Below the pieces are notes generated by a model. It was not told the DNA's origin and searched no databases. It saw nothing but the letters and a program-made list of their open reading frames with translations. 64,000 bases of DNA from Gemmatimonadaceae bacterium (GTDB taxonomy: Bacteria; Gemmatimonadota; Gemmatimonadetes; Gemmatimonadales; Gemmatimonadaceae): the NCBI GenBank assembly GCA_020852815.1, contig JADZAN010000024.1, forward strand, positions 248,001 to 312,000, read 5' to 3'. Numbering within the stretch: position 1 is the stretch's first letter; each line of letters opens with the position of its first letter. A program made the translations under genes and the position numbers. Positions 16,812-27,100 of the stretch are shown one piece after another.

Positions 16812-18337
16812 CGGATTCCAGTGGGGCGCTCGTCAGGTGCACGTATCGGCGGCACGTCGTGGGCGCCGTCCGTGGCGCCGTTCATTGCGCCGTTCTCGGC
16901 GCCCTCGCATTGGCTGTCATGGGGGCGTGCGAGGTGCGGGCGCAGGAGGGGTCGCGCACGCTGTCGCTGGCGCAGTCGATCGAGCTCGCGCAGCGCCAAT
17001 CGCTGCAGGCGAGGGCAGCGGAGAGTACGCGCGATGCCGCGCGGCGGCGAGACCGCGCCTTCACGGCGCGACGGCTGCCGCAGCTTTCGCTCACCGGCGA
17101 CATCCCCGCCTATAACCGGGCAATCATCCCCGTCCTGCAGCCCGACGGGTCGACGGAGTTCAAGTCGCAGCAGCAGACCGATGCGTCGCTCAACCTGCAG
17201 ATGACGCAGCGCCTTCCGTTCACCGGCGGGTCGTTCTTCGTGTCGTCGGCGCTGTCGCGGCTGGAGGTGAACGGAACGCGCGAGCTGCGCAACTGGTCGT
17301 CGACGCCGCTCTCGCTGGGGCTGCGGCAGGACATCCTGCGTCCCAACTCGTTCAAGTGGGATGGGCGCGAGCAGGACCTGCGCGGCGAGGCGGCTGAGCG
17401 CCAGTATCTCGAGGCGCGGGAAGACGTGGCGATTGGCGTGACGCAGGCGTTCTTCGATCTCTACACGGCGCGCCTGGACCTGGAGAACGCGACGCGGAAC
17501 GCGGCGGTGAACGACACGCTGTACACGCTCAACAAGGGGCGCTTCGAGGTCGGGAAGATTGGCGAGAACGACCTGCTCCAGAGCGAGCTGGCGCTGCTGC
17601 GCGCACGCAACTCGGTGGATGGTGCACGCCTCACGCACGACCGCGCGATGGCCGCCTTTCGCCTCGCGCTCAACCTTCCCCCCGACGCGCCGGTCAACAT
17701 CGCGGTGACCGACGTGGTACCCGACCTGGAGGCCGACACGCTGGTGGCGGTGCAGCAGGCGCTGCGCAACCGCGCCCTGACGATGGAGCTGGAGTTGCAG
17801 GATGTGCAGGCACGCCGGCGCATCAACGAGGCGCGGCTCAACAACGGGATCGGGGCGACGTTGCTGGCGTCGGTGGGGCTCAACCAGACGGCGAGCGACG
17901 TCAATGCCGCCTATCGCGACCTGCTCAACCAGCAGCGATTCTCGCTCGCGCTGCAGATGCCGATCGTGCAGTGGGGGGCGCGCAGCAACGACATCCAGGC
18001 GGCGCGCGCCGACCAGGACCGGGTGGCGGCCACGTCGCGCGTGGCGCGCGAACAGCTGGTGCAGGACGCGCACTTCGCCGCGTTGCAGCTGTCGCAGTCG
18101 CGGCGCCAGCTGGCCCTCTCGGCCAAGTCCGACACCGTGGCCGCCAAGCGCTTCGAGGTTGCGTACAACCGCTACGTGATCGGGCGCATCGACATGGACA
18201 ACCTGTACCTGGCCCAGAACGAGAAGAACCAGGCGCTGACGCAGTACCTGCAGTCGCTGCGCGGCTTCTGGCTCTCGTACTACCGGCTGCGGCGGGTGAC
18301 GCTGTACGACTTCACCACGGGAACGGTCATTCGTTAG
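16808..18337 (+). CDS. TolC-family outer-membrane efflux protein
   Basis: Outer-membrane channel of a tripartite exporter, 509 residues. After a signal region (~25-45) come two OEP repeats with long amphipathic helices (LSLAQSIELAQRQSLQARAAEST; later LNKGRFEVGKIGENDLLQSELALLRARNS and the paired YNRYVIGRIDMDNLYLAQNEKNQALTQ). ATG 16808 overlaps the permease stop codon, so translation is coupled. The gene ends with the octamer CGTTAGGC and overlaps the convergent gene by 11 bp. Confidence 0.88.
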   Translation: MTDSSGALVRCTYRRHVVGAVRGAVHCAVLGALALAVMGACEVRAQEGSRTLSLAQSIELAQRQSLQARAAESTRDAARRRDRAFTARRLPQLSLTGDIPAYNRAIIPVLQPDGSTEFKSQQQTDASLNLQMTQRLPFTGGSFFVSSALSRLEVNGTRELRNWSSTPLSLGLRQDILRPNSFKWDGREQDLRGEAAERQYLEAREDVAIGVTQAFFDLYTARLDLENATRNAAVNDTLYTLNKGRFEVGKIGENDLLQSELALLRARNSVDGARLTHDRAMAAFRLALNLPPDAPVNIAVTDVVPDLEADTLVAVQQALRNRALTMELELQDVQARRRINEARLNNGIGATLLASVGLNQTASDVNAAYRDLLNQQRFSLALQMPIVQWGARSNDIQAARADQDRVAATSRVAREQLVQDAHFAALQLSQSRRQLALSAKSDTVAAKRFEVAYNRYVIGRIDMDNLYLAQNEKNQALTQYLQSLRGFWLSYYRLRRVTLYDFTTGTVIR

Positions 18338-20066
18338 GCCGCGCCAGCCGCACCTCGAGCCGGCGCAGCTCGCGGCCGGCGATGGTGAGGTGCAGTGGGG
18401 CAACCGGCGCATGCGCCGGTGATGCGAGCTGGATGGTGATGGGGCGATCGGCCGGCAGCTCACAGAGGGTAAGCATGCCCCCCGCGTCGCTCCGCCGCTC
18501 GACAATAGCGGGGGTCGAGTCGCCCGCGGCGCGCGCGAGGGTGCTCATCCACCGGGCCGTGGCGGCCACGCCCGCCAGCGGCGCGCCGCTCGCCGAGTCG
18601 CGCACCGTCAGGTGCACCGTTCCGCGCCCAAAGGGCACCTCGCGTCCGCCGCACAACCGCGAGGCGATCCCGCGGGCGCTGGGGGCGGTGAAGGTGATTC
18701 GCCGCACCTCGCCCTCGCCGACGGCCACCGTTTGCTCGATCGCGGCGATGCCGAGCGCGTCGTAGCCCGGGGCGCGCACCGTGACGGTGAACTGCGACGG
18801 TGGGAGCGCGTCGAGGACGAACCGGCCGTCGGCATCGGGGGTCACCTCGCGCGCGGAGCCGGCCACGCGCACGATGGCTCCGGGGAGCGGGCGCTGGCCG
18901 CCGCTGTCGCGCACCGTGCCGGCCAGCGTCGCCAGCCGCAACGCGGGGCGCTGTTCGTCGGTTGTCACCACGCCCCCCTCCTCGCTCAGTGCCAGCGACG
19001 ACGGGCGCACCAGGACCCAGGGGGAACTCCCCTCGGTGGCAACCGCGTCCTGCGAGCGACCGTTCATCGGGACACGGATGAACCAGCGCCGCACGAGCCA
19101 GGCGCCGTTGGCAAGGCGGGCGAACTGCAGCTCGCCGCCGATGCGGGCGCTGTCCACCCCTGCGCGCACGCGGTCGTACGCAAACTCGACCGCGCGCAAC
19201 TCGAACGAGCGTGCATCGAGCCAGAGCGTTCCCACGACGTCGGGCACCGCGCTGCGCCTCGTTGGGGCAAAGGCGAGTCCCACCTGGTCGCGGCGGCCGT
19301 TGTGTCCGCGCACCTGGCGAAAGCAGTGCGTGTCGAGGAAGGCATCGCTGAGGAGGATGCGCGCGTCGGGACCGTAGTAGCGCGTGCGCGTGCTGTCCAC
19401 GTCGCGCCAGTAGCCGGTGACGGCGAGCGATTCCGCGGGGAGCGACGAGAAGGGGAGGGCGACGACGCCACGCACCTCGCTCCGTGTTTCGCGCAGCACC
19501 TTGAGCGTCCCCGGTTCCAGCTCGCGCACATAACGCGTGACCTGCGCGGTGAACAACCTGTCGCGTTGCGAGATCTCGGCGGCGTCGAGCGCGGTGCGCG
19601 CCTCGTCCCAGAGCGCGGCCACGCGATCGCGCTCCCCCGGATTCACCGAGCAGACCGAGTTCGCCGTGACCACCACCGTGGGAAGCCGGTACTCCAGCGG
19701 CTCCAGCGAGACGTCGAGCGTGCGCGTTTCGCCCGTGGCCAGCTCGAACGGAGGCGAGGCAAAGCGGTGGACGCCGATGCGCTTGGCGACCAGTTGGTAG
19801 CGCCCCGCGCCCGGCGCGCGCAACGCGTAGCTCCCGCTGGCATCGCTGAGGGCAGAGGCGACGCGCGTGACCGCCGTGTCGGCGCGAACGAGTTCAACCA
19901 GTGCGCCCACGACGGGGGCGCGCGAGGTGGACTGCGTCACGGTGCCACGCACCACCTGCGCCAAAAGCGGCGGCGCCCAGGGGACGGCGGGTGCGGCGAG
20001 TGCGGCGATGGCCGTCAGCCACAACGCGAATGGCAGGTGCCGCGCGCGCGGCGAGCGTGTCCTCAC
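18327..20066 (-). CDS. exported protein with carboxypeptidase regulatory-like domains (paralogue 2)
   Basis: Secreted 579-residue protein, function unknown. It has a signal peptide, then a CarboxypepD_reg (Ig-like) domain starting QVVRGTVTQ and typical of TonB-linked surface proteins. A central conserved region contains LWDEARTALDAAEISQRDRLF and IRVPMNGRSQ, and a second CarboxypepD_reg-like domain follows (LAGTVRDSGGQRPLPGAIVRV). GTG 20066 overlaps the stop of the upstream gene by 4 bp, giving a translationally coupled pair. The neighbour (20063-21796) is a clear paralogue with the same order of motifs, so this is a tandem duplication. Confidence 0.72.
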   Translation of the reverse strand: MRTRSPRARHLPFALWLTAIAALAAPAVPWAPPLLAQVVRGTVTQSTSRAPVVGALVELVRADTAVTRVASALSDASGSYALRAPGAGRYQLVAKRIGVHRFASPPFELATGETRTLDVSLEPLEYRLPTVVVTANSVCSVNPGERDRVAALWDEARTALDAAEISQRDRLFTAQVTRYVRELEPGTLKVLRETRSEVRGVVALPFSSLPAESLAVTGYWRDVDSTRTRYYGPDARILLSDAFLDTHCFRQVRGHNGRRDQVGLAFAPTRRSAVPDVVGTLWLDARSFELRAVEFAYDRVRAGVDSARIGGELQFARLANGAWLVRRWFIRVPMNGRSQDAVATEGSSPWVLVRPSSLALSEEGGVVTTDEQRPALRLATLAGTVRDSGGQRPLPGAIVRVAGSAREVTPDADGRFVLDALPPSQFTVTVRAPGYDALGIAAIEQTVAVGEGEVRRITFTAPSARGIASRLCGGREVPFGRGTVHLTVRDSASGAPLAGVAATARWMSTLARAAGDSTPAIVERRSDAGGMLTLCELPADRPITIQLASPAHAPVAPLHLTIAGRELRRLEVRLARPNE

Positions 20067-21796
20067 TCGCGCAACTCCACGACAGAGACCCCTCGCTCGG
20101 GGGTGCGAAGCTCCCACCGCCTGACGAGTGCGCCGTCGGGGGCGCGCTCCTCCACGACGACGCGCTCGAGCGCGGGGAGGCCACAGGCGTTCACCGCGCC
20201 CAACGCGTCGACCGGAAGCTCGACCGACTCCGTCTCGGTGCGAAAGGTGTTGCCGGCGATGAGGCGTCGCACCGGTCGCGTGACGCGCAGCACGCGCGGG
20301 TGCGCGCTGTCGACGGGGGCAGCAGGGGGAATCAGTCGCATGGAGATGTGCTGCTCATCGTCCTCGTCGTACCCGCACAGCTGGCGAAGGATCTGCGCCG
20401 TGCGCAGCGCCATGACAATGGTGCTCGAGTTCTTCCCCTCCTCGATGGTGAGCACCTGCTCTCCGGCCACGAGGCCGAGTCGTGCGTAGTCGGGGTGCTC
20501 GACGACCAGCGTGTAGTTCCCGGCCAGCACCTCCGCGAGGCGGAACGAACCGTCGGCCGCGACCATGACCGACTTGTCGAGCCCCGCCAACGAGACGCGC
20601 GCGCCAACCAGCGGTCGGCGCGCACTGTCGACCGCTTGCCCCGTGAGGATCGCCGTGCGAGCTCCGCCTCCCTCGTCGGCGGAGGTGAGCCCGCCATCCT
20701 CGATGAAGGCGACGATCCGGGCGCGGTCATCGGCGACGCGTCCGGCGCGCAACGTCGTCACGGAGCTGCGCGGGAGCTCGATGCGGGGGACGCGCATGAA
20801 CCAGCGCGAGACGTACCAGGCCCCGCGCGCCAGCCGCTCGAAGTGCACCTCGCCACCGACGCGCGCATCGGTAACTGGCAGCGGGAAGTTTGTGTAGCGG
20901 AAGGTCACGCGCCGCAGTTCATACGAGCGGGCATCGAGCCAGATCACCCCGGCGATGTCGGCTGTCTTGCGCGCCTTGGTGGGCGTGAAGGCGATCCCCA
21001 CCTCCCCGTCCTGCCTGGTGCGTTCGAGGGAGAAGCAGTGGTCACGCACGAAGCCGTCCGAGAGGAGGACGCGATCGTCGGGGGCGTAGAAGTCGAGGAC
21101 GCCGTCGGGGAGGAGCCGCGCGTAGCCGTTGGCGGCCAGCGATTCGGGGGCAATCGAGCTGAAGGCGCGCTCGGTGACGCCCTGCCGCACGCTGTTTGTC
21201 TCGTGGCGAATCCGGAGCGACCGGGGCTCGAGCGTGCGATGGTAGCGCGTGATGGTGGCGCGAAAGCGGCGCTCCCTCAGCGAGAGGTCGCTGGCGGTGA
21301 GGGCGGTGCGCGCCTCTTCCCAGAGCGCGGCAATGCGCGCGCGGTCGCCGGAGCGGACGTCGCACAGCGTCGCCCCCGTCACCGTCACCACGGGGAGGTC
21401 GAAGCGCACCGCCTCCAGCGCGATGTCGAGCTGGCGCGCCTCACCCGCGCGCAGGGTGAGCGCCTCCGACTGGAACTGCCGCACGCCGATGCGCTTGGCC
21501 GTGACGACGAAGGTGCCGGTGTCGCTGGCGGTGAGTGCGTAGGCGCCGCTGGCGTTGGTGAGCGTGGCGGCGACGCGCGAAACGTCGTTGGCCACCGCCC
21601 CGGCGCGGTGCAGGGTGACGACCACCCCCGCGATGGGTGCGCCGCTGGCGAGGTCGCGCACGGTGCCGCGCACCACCTGCGCCCGGAGCGGGGCGGGGAA
21701 CAGCGCGCACGCCACCGCGCCGGCGGCCGCAAGGCACACCGCCACCCCGCGCCACGCCGCCAGCCACAACGCCTCTCGCGCTAACCAACGCCTCAT
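20063..21796 (-). CDS. exported protein with carboxypeptidase regulatory-like domains (paralogue 1)
   Basis: Secreted 577-residue protein, first gene of the pair. ATG 21796 gives a signal peptide (basic start, hydrophobic LAAAGAVACALF, then AQVVRGTVRD at the mature end). The domain order matches the downstream paralogue: CarboxypepD_reg (~32-115), a conserved central region (LWEEARTALTASDLSLRERRF; KRIGVRQF; WLDARSYELRRV) and a second CarboxypepD_reg domain (LTGQAVDSARRPLVGARVSLAG). It is divergent from a tonB gene 125 bp away, and CarboxypepD_reg domains are common in TonB-dependent systems. A role at the outer membrane is plausible but unproven. Confidence 0.72.
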   Translation of the reverse strand: MRRWLAREALWLAAWRGVAVCLAAAGAVACALFPAPLRAQVVRGTVRDLASGAPIAGVVVTLHRAGAVANDVSRVAATLTNASGAYALTASDTGTFVVTAKRIGVRQFQSEALTLRAGEARQLDIALEAVRFDLPVVTVTGATLCDVRSGDRARIAALWEEARTALTASDLSLRERRFRATITRYHRTLEPRSLRIRHETNSVRQGVTERAFSSIAPESLAANGYARLLPDGVLDFYAPDDRVLLSDGFVRDHCFSLERTRQDGEVGIAFTPTKARKTADIAGVIWLDARSYELRRVTFRYTNFPLPVTDARVGGEVHFERLARGAWYVSRWFMRVPRIELPRSSVTTLRAGRVADDRARIVAFIEDGGLTSADEGGGARTAILTGQAVDSARRPLVGARVSLAGLDKSVMVAADGSFRLAEVLAGNYTLVVEHPDYARLGLVAGEQVLTIEEGKNSSTIVMALRTAQILRQLCGYDEDDEQHISMRLIPPAAPVDSAHPRVLRVTRPVRRLIAGNTFRTETESVELPVDALGAVNACGLPALERVVVEERAPDGALVRRWELRTPERGVSVVELRE

Positions 21797-21921
21797 CGGT
21801 CGTTCATCGAACCGTAATCCAGCGCTCACCGGGGGCTCATCCAGCACGCCGACGTTAGGGGTAGGACCTCGTGGGCCGCACCCTGAACACGACGCGGCCC
21901 CACTCACCAGGGGAGGACCCC

Positions 21922-22647
21922 ATGCGCATCACCCTACCCGAATCGTCACAGCGCCGCCAGCGTTCCGTCGGCGGCACCATTGCCAGTGCCATCATCCACG
22001 CCACCGTCATCGGCGGGACGCTGGTGGCGACGGGGATGTCGGCCGAGCGACCGCGGTATCCCAAGGTACAGCCGGAGCAACTCGTCTACGTGAGGCCGCA
22101 CGCGGTGGACCGTCCCCCCGCGCCGCGCCCAAGCGCTCGGCCGCCCGAACAGGTGGTCGTCCCTACACGAGAGCTCGTCGTGCCTCCCACGACCGTTTCC
22201 GTCATCGTCGATCCAACCATCGTCCCCACCGGGATTCCCCCGGTCGACGCGACGCTGGGCGTTCCCTTCGACTCCACGGCGCGCGCGAGTGAAGGCAGCG
22301 GGAGCGAGACTGCATCCTCGTCAGGCACAGGCGACAGCGGAACTCCCATGACCGCCTTCACCGTCGATCGCGAGGTTGTCCCGTTGCGTGGCGTCGCGCC
22401 GCGTTATCCGAGCATGCTCGCCAGCGCCAGCGTGGAGGGGACGGTCGTGATGCAGTTCGTCGTCGACACGCTGGGGCGCGTGGAGTCGGGGAGCCTCGAT
22501 GTTCTCCGCGCCGATCATCCGCTCTTCGAGCAGAGCGTGCGCGAGGCATTGGGACGGATGCGCTTCGTCCCCGCGGAGGCCGGCGGGCGGAAGGTGCGCC
22601 AGTTGGTGGAGCAGCCGTTCACCTTCGCGCTGGCTCGGCGCGACTGA
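21922..22647 (+). CDS. tonB: TonB family energy transducer
   Basis: TonB-like protein of 241 residues. ATG 21922 follows a good Shine-Dalgarno (AGGGGAGGA). One N-terminal transmembrane segment (~18-36) is followed by a Pro-rich periplasmic spacer and a C-terminal TonB domain (~155-241: VAPRYPSMLASASVEGTVVMQFVVDTLGRV). In the family this transfers proton-motive energy from ExbB/ExbD to outer-membrane receptors; neither partner is in the window. It is divergent from the CarboxypepD_reg gene pair. Confidence 0.85.
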   Translation: MRITLPESSQRRQRSVGGTIASAIIHATVIGGTLVATGMSAERPRYPKVQPEQLVYVRPHAVDRPPAPRPSARPPEQVVVPTRELVVPPTTVSVIVDPTIVPTGIPPVDATLGVPFDSTARASEGSGSETASSSGTGDSGTPMTAFTVDREVVPLRGVAPRYPSMLASASVEGTVVMQFVVDTLGRVESGSLDVLRADHPLFEQSVREALGRMRFVPAEAGGRKVRQLVEQPFTFALARRD

Positions 22648-22669
22648 TCTGCTGATCCGCAGTGCGCGA

Positions 22670-22707
22670 CAGCCGCATCACCACCCGTCCATGGCATGAT
22701 GCGGCTG
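22670..22707. terminator. bidirectional terminator-like hairpin
   Basis: CAGCCGCATCA and TGATGCGGCTG are perfect 11-bp complements around a 16-base loop, placed between the convergent tonB and lipoprotein genes. No strong T-run is present. Confidence 0.6.
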
Positions 22708-22723
22708 AGGCGCGAGCGCCAAC

Positions 22724-23434
22724 TCACATCTGCCGTAACGTCCCCTTGCCGAGATTCGCCGCCAGACTCTGCGCAATTTCGCGCACCACTCCCTCGCGGT
22801 TGCCATATCGGCCGACGCTGGCCGTCCACCACGCTTCGCTCTCGCGCGCCGCGATCAGCACCAATCGCACGCTTGCCACATCCACCTCACGCGTCACGGC
22901 AACAAGGCTCCCCACCGAACGCGGTTCACGCGTGAGCCCGTAGGTCCCGATCAGGAAGGCGTCGACTCCGGCCGCCTTCTGGATGTCCGACATGAACCGC
23001 TTGGTTGCGGGGGAGAGCACCAAGCCACCCTGCATCATGGCATACGATGTGTTCATGTCAGCCTGCAAGTTCTTGTAACCGGTGCCAAGGTTGGCGCGGC
23101 TCACGATGTTCAGCAACGACTTGTAGTCGACAATTCCCCACTGCGCCTGTCTCGTCTGCAGTTCGGAGGAGAGGGCACTGGCCAGTGCCTCGCTGAAGTC
23201 CTCATCGCTGATGGACGCGTATGGTGAGGCGGGATTCGAGGCGGGGAAGATCGGGAAGACACCAACCTTCGTGATCTTCGTGAAGTCCATGTTGGGCGAC
23301 ACGAATGCCTGAGGGGCGCGAATCTGCTGGTTGGCCCCTCCAAGCTGCCCAACGGCGCAGGAAGTACTCACGGCCAGAAGAAGAATCGATGCCAGCCAGG
23401 CAGCGAGACGGCGCGACGCAAGACGAACCTTCAT
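22724..23434 (-). CDS. lipoprotein with CsgG/LpoB-like fold
   Basis: Predicted lipoprotein of 236 residues. ATG 23434 gives a basic n-region, a hydrophobic core and a lipobox ending at Cys (VSTSCAVG). The mature part has the alternating pattern of CsgG/LpoB-type proteins: KVGVFPIFPAS, EDFSEALASALSSELQTRQ, and GVDAFLIGTYGLTRE. In known families such proteins form secretion pores or regulate penicillin-binding proteins; which applies is unknown. It lies 62 bp downstream of the RDD-protein gene on the same strand. Confidence 0.6.
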   Translation of the reverse strand: MKVRLASRRLAAWLASILLLAVSTSCAVGQLGGANQQIRAPQAFVSPNMDFTKITKVGVFPIFPASNPASPYASISDEDFSEALASALSSELQTRQAQWGIVDYKSLLNIVSRANLGTGYKNLQADMNTSYAMMQGGLVLSPATKRFMSDIQKAAGVDAFLIGTYGLTREPRSVGSLVAVTREVDVASVRLVLIAARESEAWWTASVGRYGNREGVVREIAQSLAANLGKGTLRQM

Positions 23435-23496
23435 GACAGCGCTCCTTGAGATGTTGTCGTGGGAATCGGGCCAGGGCAGTGAACGGCGCGCGGCGG

Positions 23497-23979
23497 CTAT
23501 GCTGCTCGCACCACGACCGTTCGCGCGATCTTGTCGTGCCACGCTTGCCCGTTTCGATCGATGATCGCCCAGAGGTATCCGAGGCCGAGGAACAGGCCGC
23601 TCACGAATCGCCCCACGAACTCGCGAACGAACATCGTCCCGAACCCCGGTATCTCCCCGCTGTCGGGTCGCACGACTCGCAGTCCCAGGATGCGCTTCCC
23701 GGGTGTGAGTCCCTCGCGCAGGAGCAGGAGGAACCAGATCAGATAGGCGAGCGGGAAGCCGAAGGCGACGATCGTGCCGAATGTCTCCGAGATCGCCAGC
23801 GCCCCGCCGCCGATCACTACATACAGAATGATCCCGATGAGTGGATCGATCATCAGCGCCATCCATCGGGCGAAGAGACCGGCCCGCGTTCCCCTCGATG
23901 GTGACGCCAGGAGGACGTTGCACCAGGAGCAGAAGAACGATTCCGGATTGACCGCACGCGCACAGTTGGGACATGTCAT
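23497..23979 (-). CDS. RDD family membrane protein with N-terminal zinc ribbon
   Basis: A 160-residue protein from ATG 23979. It begins with a CPNC ... CSWC zinc ribbon, then an RDD domain (LFARWMALMIDPLIGI, with the Arg and Asp typical of RDD) containing three hydrophobic helices. The C-terminal motif TPGKRILGLRVV ... VREFVGRF is also typical. RDD proteins sit in the inner membrane; some are sodium/proton antiporters but most are uncharacterised. It is divergent from the giant SARP regulator gene with 192 bp between them. Confidence 0.85.
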   Translation of the reverse strand: MTCPNCARAVNPESFFCSWCNVLLASPSRGTRAGLFARWMALMIDPLIGIILYVVIGGGALAISETFGTIVAFGFPLAYLIWFLLLLREGLTPGKRILGLRVVRPDSGEIPGFGTMFVREFVGRFVSGLFLGLGYLWAIIDRNGQAWHDKIARTVVVRAA

Positions 23980-24171
23980 GGTCGAACCCTCGCTTGAGCC
24001 GTCGAATGGTCGGCGACATCTTCGATGGACTGCGTCTCGTCCACGACTCCTGTCAGGCTCGCACGGTGGGTCGCGCTCGCGGTGACGAGCAGGAGACGCT
24101 GAGGAGACGTTCGCAGCAGACTTTCGCGAGATGTGGAGTCGGGCGGTGGGATACCGGATGCACGCGACCTT

Positions 24172-27100
24172 ATGACGGGCGCGAACGCCGACGGCGTTCG
24201 ACTGCGCCTCAGGGCCCTGGGTGAGTCGATCCTGGTGTCGGAGGGGGGCCGCGATAGCCCGCCTCGGGCGCTCGAGCTGTCGAAGGGACTGGCGTTGGTG
24301 ACGTACCTCGCCTCGCTCCCGGGGCGAAGCGCGTCGCGTGACCATCTGGTCGACATGTTCTGGTCGGACCTAGAGATCGAGGCCGGACGCCACGCGCTGC
24401 GTCAACACTTGTGGCAGCTGCGGCGTCGTTTCGACGACCGCCTACAGATCGAAGGGCGCGAGGTTCTGGCGCTAACCGCGCCGCTCGCCTTCGACCGTGA
24501 CGAACTGCTCGCAGCCGCAGAGGCCGGCGATCATCAGGGCGTGACGGAGCGATACACGGGCGACCTCCTGGCAGGCTTCGCCTCGCCGGGTGCCGTGGAG
24601 TTCGAGCGGTGGCTCGACCTCGAACGCGCCCGCCTTCGCTCGACGTTCGTCCGCTGCGGGCATGCGCGCGTCCACCAACTCATGGCGGAGGGCCGTTCGC
24701 GCGAGGCGAGCCAGCTCGCTCGGCGCGTGCGCGACGTCGCGCCCGAAAGCCAGCAGGCCTGGCGCGTGCTTCTCGACGTGCTCCTCTCCTCAGGCGATGC
24801 CCTCGGCGCGGCGATCGAGGCGGAGTCGCTCGAGCGCCGGCTGCGATCCGAGGATCTGGAGCCCGAACCGGCGACTAACTCCGTGCTGGCGCTGGTTCGC
24901 AAGGGCGCCCTCCCGGATTCGCGAGGTGCGGATGCGGCGCGCGGGCTCAGCGCGGCGCTGGTGGGTCGTGAACGAGAATTCGCGGGGCTTCTGGCCGCGT
25001 GGGGCGAGGCGATCTCGGGTCGCACCTCGTGCGCACACATCACCGCGCCCGCCGGCAACGGAAAGTCCCGGCTCCTGCACGACCTCGGCGTGCGACTCTC
25101 CGCGTCCCGCGCGCGCGTCGTGCGCGTACGCGCCAATGCGGGTGCCGCGCAGATTCCCGGCGCCCTGGCCAGCGACCTGGTTGCGGCGCTCGCGCACTTG
25201 CCGGGAGCGAGCGGCGTGAGCGTCGAGGTGGCGCGCACGCTCGTGAGGCTCAATCCCTCGCTCTCGAGCGTGTACCGCGCGGCGCCGGAGTCCAACGCGC
25301 CGGATGAGTTGCGCCAGCGCATGATTGCATTGCGCGACCTCGTTCAAGCGGTCGTCGAGGATCGACCGCTCGCGCTGCTCGTGGACGACATGCACTGGTG
25401 TGATGCGGACTCTCGCCACATGATCGCGGGCGCTATCGGCGGTTTGGACAAGGAACGCGTGCTGCTCGTGGTCGCCGAGCGTTCGTTGTCGTCGAGCGGC
25501 GTGTTCCTCCCGCACGCCCGGCACCTTGCGCTGGCGCGACTGCCACTGGCCGCCGTGGTCGAGCTCCTCGTGAGCATCGCGACGCTTCCCGCCGCGTCGT
25601 GGGCCGAGGCATTTCCGGCGCGCCTGCACCGCGCCACCGGTGGTTCGCCGCTCGCGGTACTGCAGACCTTGCAGCTGACGCGCGAAGGTGGCCTTCTCTC
25701 CATCGAGGAGGGTGGATGGGTCACGCGCCATCCCGACGCCTTGCTGACGACCATCGATGCCGGGACGCCGCTGCGGCAACGAGTGTCCGCACTCGGCGAT
25801 CCCGAGCGTCTGGTACTGGCCATGCTCGCGGTGGTCGGTGAGCCCGCGACCGTTGGCACGCTGGAGCGCGCGTTCGGCGTCCAGGGGAGCCAGTTGCACG
25901 CCTCGTTGCTGGCACTCGGCCAGGCGGGGATCGTCCAGCAGGACGACGATAGCTGGCGTCTCGCGCACGACACGTTCGCCGAGGAGGCGTTGACGCAGTC
26001 GCCGCCCGCCGAAGTACTGCGACTACACCATCTTCTCGGTCACGACCTGGCCGCCGGATCGACGGGCGGGCGGGCGCTGTTGAGCGCCGGCACGCATTTG
26101 CGCCTGGCGGGCGATACGGTCGGTGACCGGGCACTCTTTGTCCGGTACGTCCGGCAGCGCAAGTCCGGGCGCGATCGACGAAGCATCTCGACGATCGCCG
26201 CTGAATGGCTGAGCACCGTGCCCGACGACGCGCGGGTGTCGGAGCTGGCGTCATCGCTTCCTTTCGGAGTTCGTGTCGGGTTCTCGGCGCGCGCGCAGGC
26301 ATTCCTCACAGTGATCCTGTTGATCTCCGTGGCGGTTGCCGCCCTCACGATTCGGACGCAGGGCGACGAAGCGACGCGCGAGGAGATGCCGTACTTCGTC
26401 GTGGCCGCCTTCAACGAGCGGGGACTGCATCCCATGGCCAGGGTCTCGCTCGACACCGACTCGGGGAGCGGCGCCTCCTTCACGCTTCGTGCGGTCACGC
26501 TTCGCATGGCGGACTCCGCATTCAGGGAGGCACAGGAGATCCTCCCGCCTCCCGTAGACTCCCTCCCCTACATCGTGGTGCGCGCCGTGGGCGATAGTGG
26601 CGTCACCGACTTGTTCGCCGTGGATAAGGAAGGGCGTTCGCGCCGGCTCACTGCGGCGCGCGGCGATGATGTGCACCCCGACTGGTCGCCCGACGGACGG
26701 TCACTGGCATTCGTGACTTCGCGTTGGGATTCGCTCGAGCATCCCACGCTCGCGGTGCTCGAGCTTGCGACCGGCGTCGTGCGGCGACTGTCCACGAGCA
26801 CGGTGTCGGAGCTCTTGCCGCGTTGGAGTCCCGACGGCTCGCGCATCGCCTTTCTCGCGGACGACGTTGCCGGCACGTCGATGCGCGTCTGCACCGTGCG
26901 TGTCGACGGAAGCCATCGCAAGTGCTGGAACCTGTCGCCGCGCACCGACTGGCATCTGGAGGCATGGCAAGGCAACGACTCCCTCATCCTGAGACTGGCG
27001 GATGATTCGCTACCGCGGATGAAGGTGCTGGCACTCGACTCGGGAGCGATTCATGAGCGAACCCTTGCTTGTCGACCGCTCAACATCTCGCGAGATGCGT

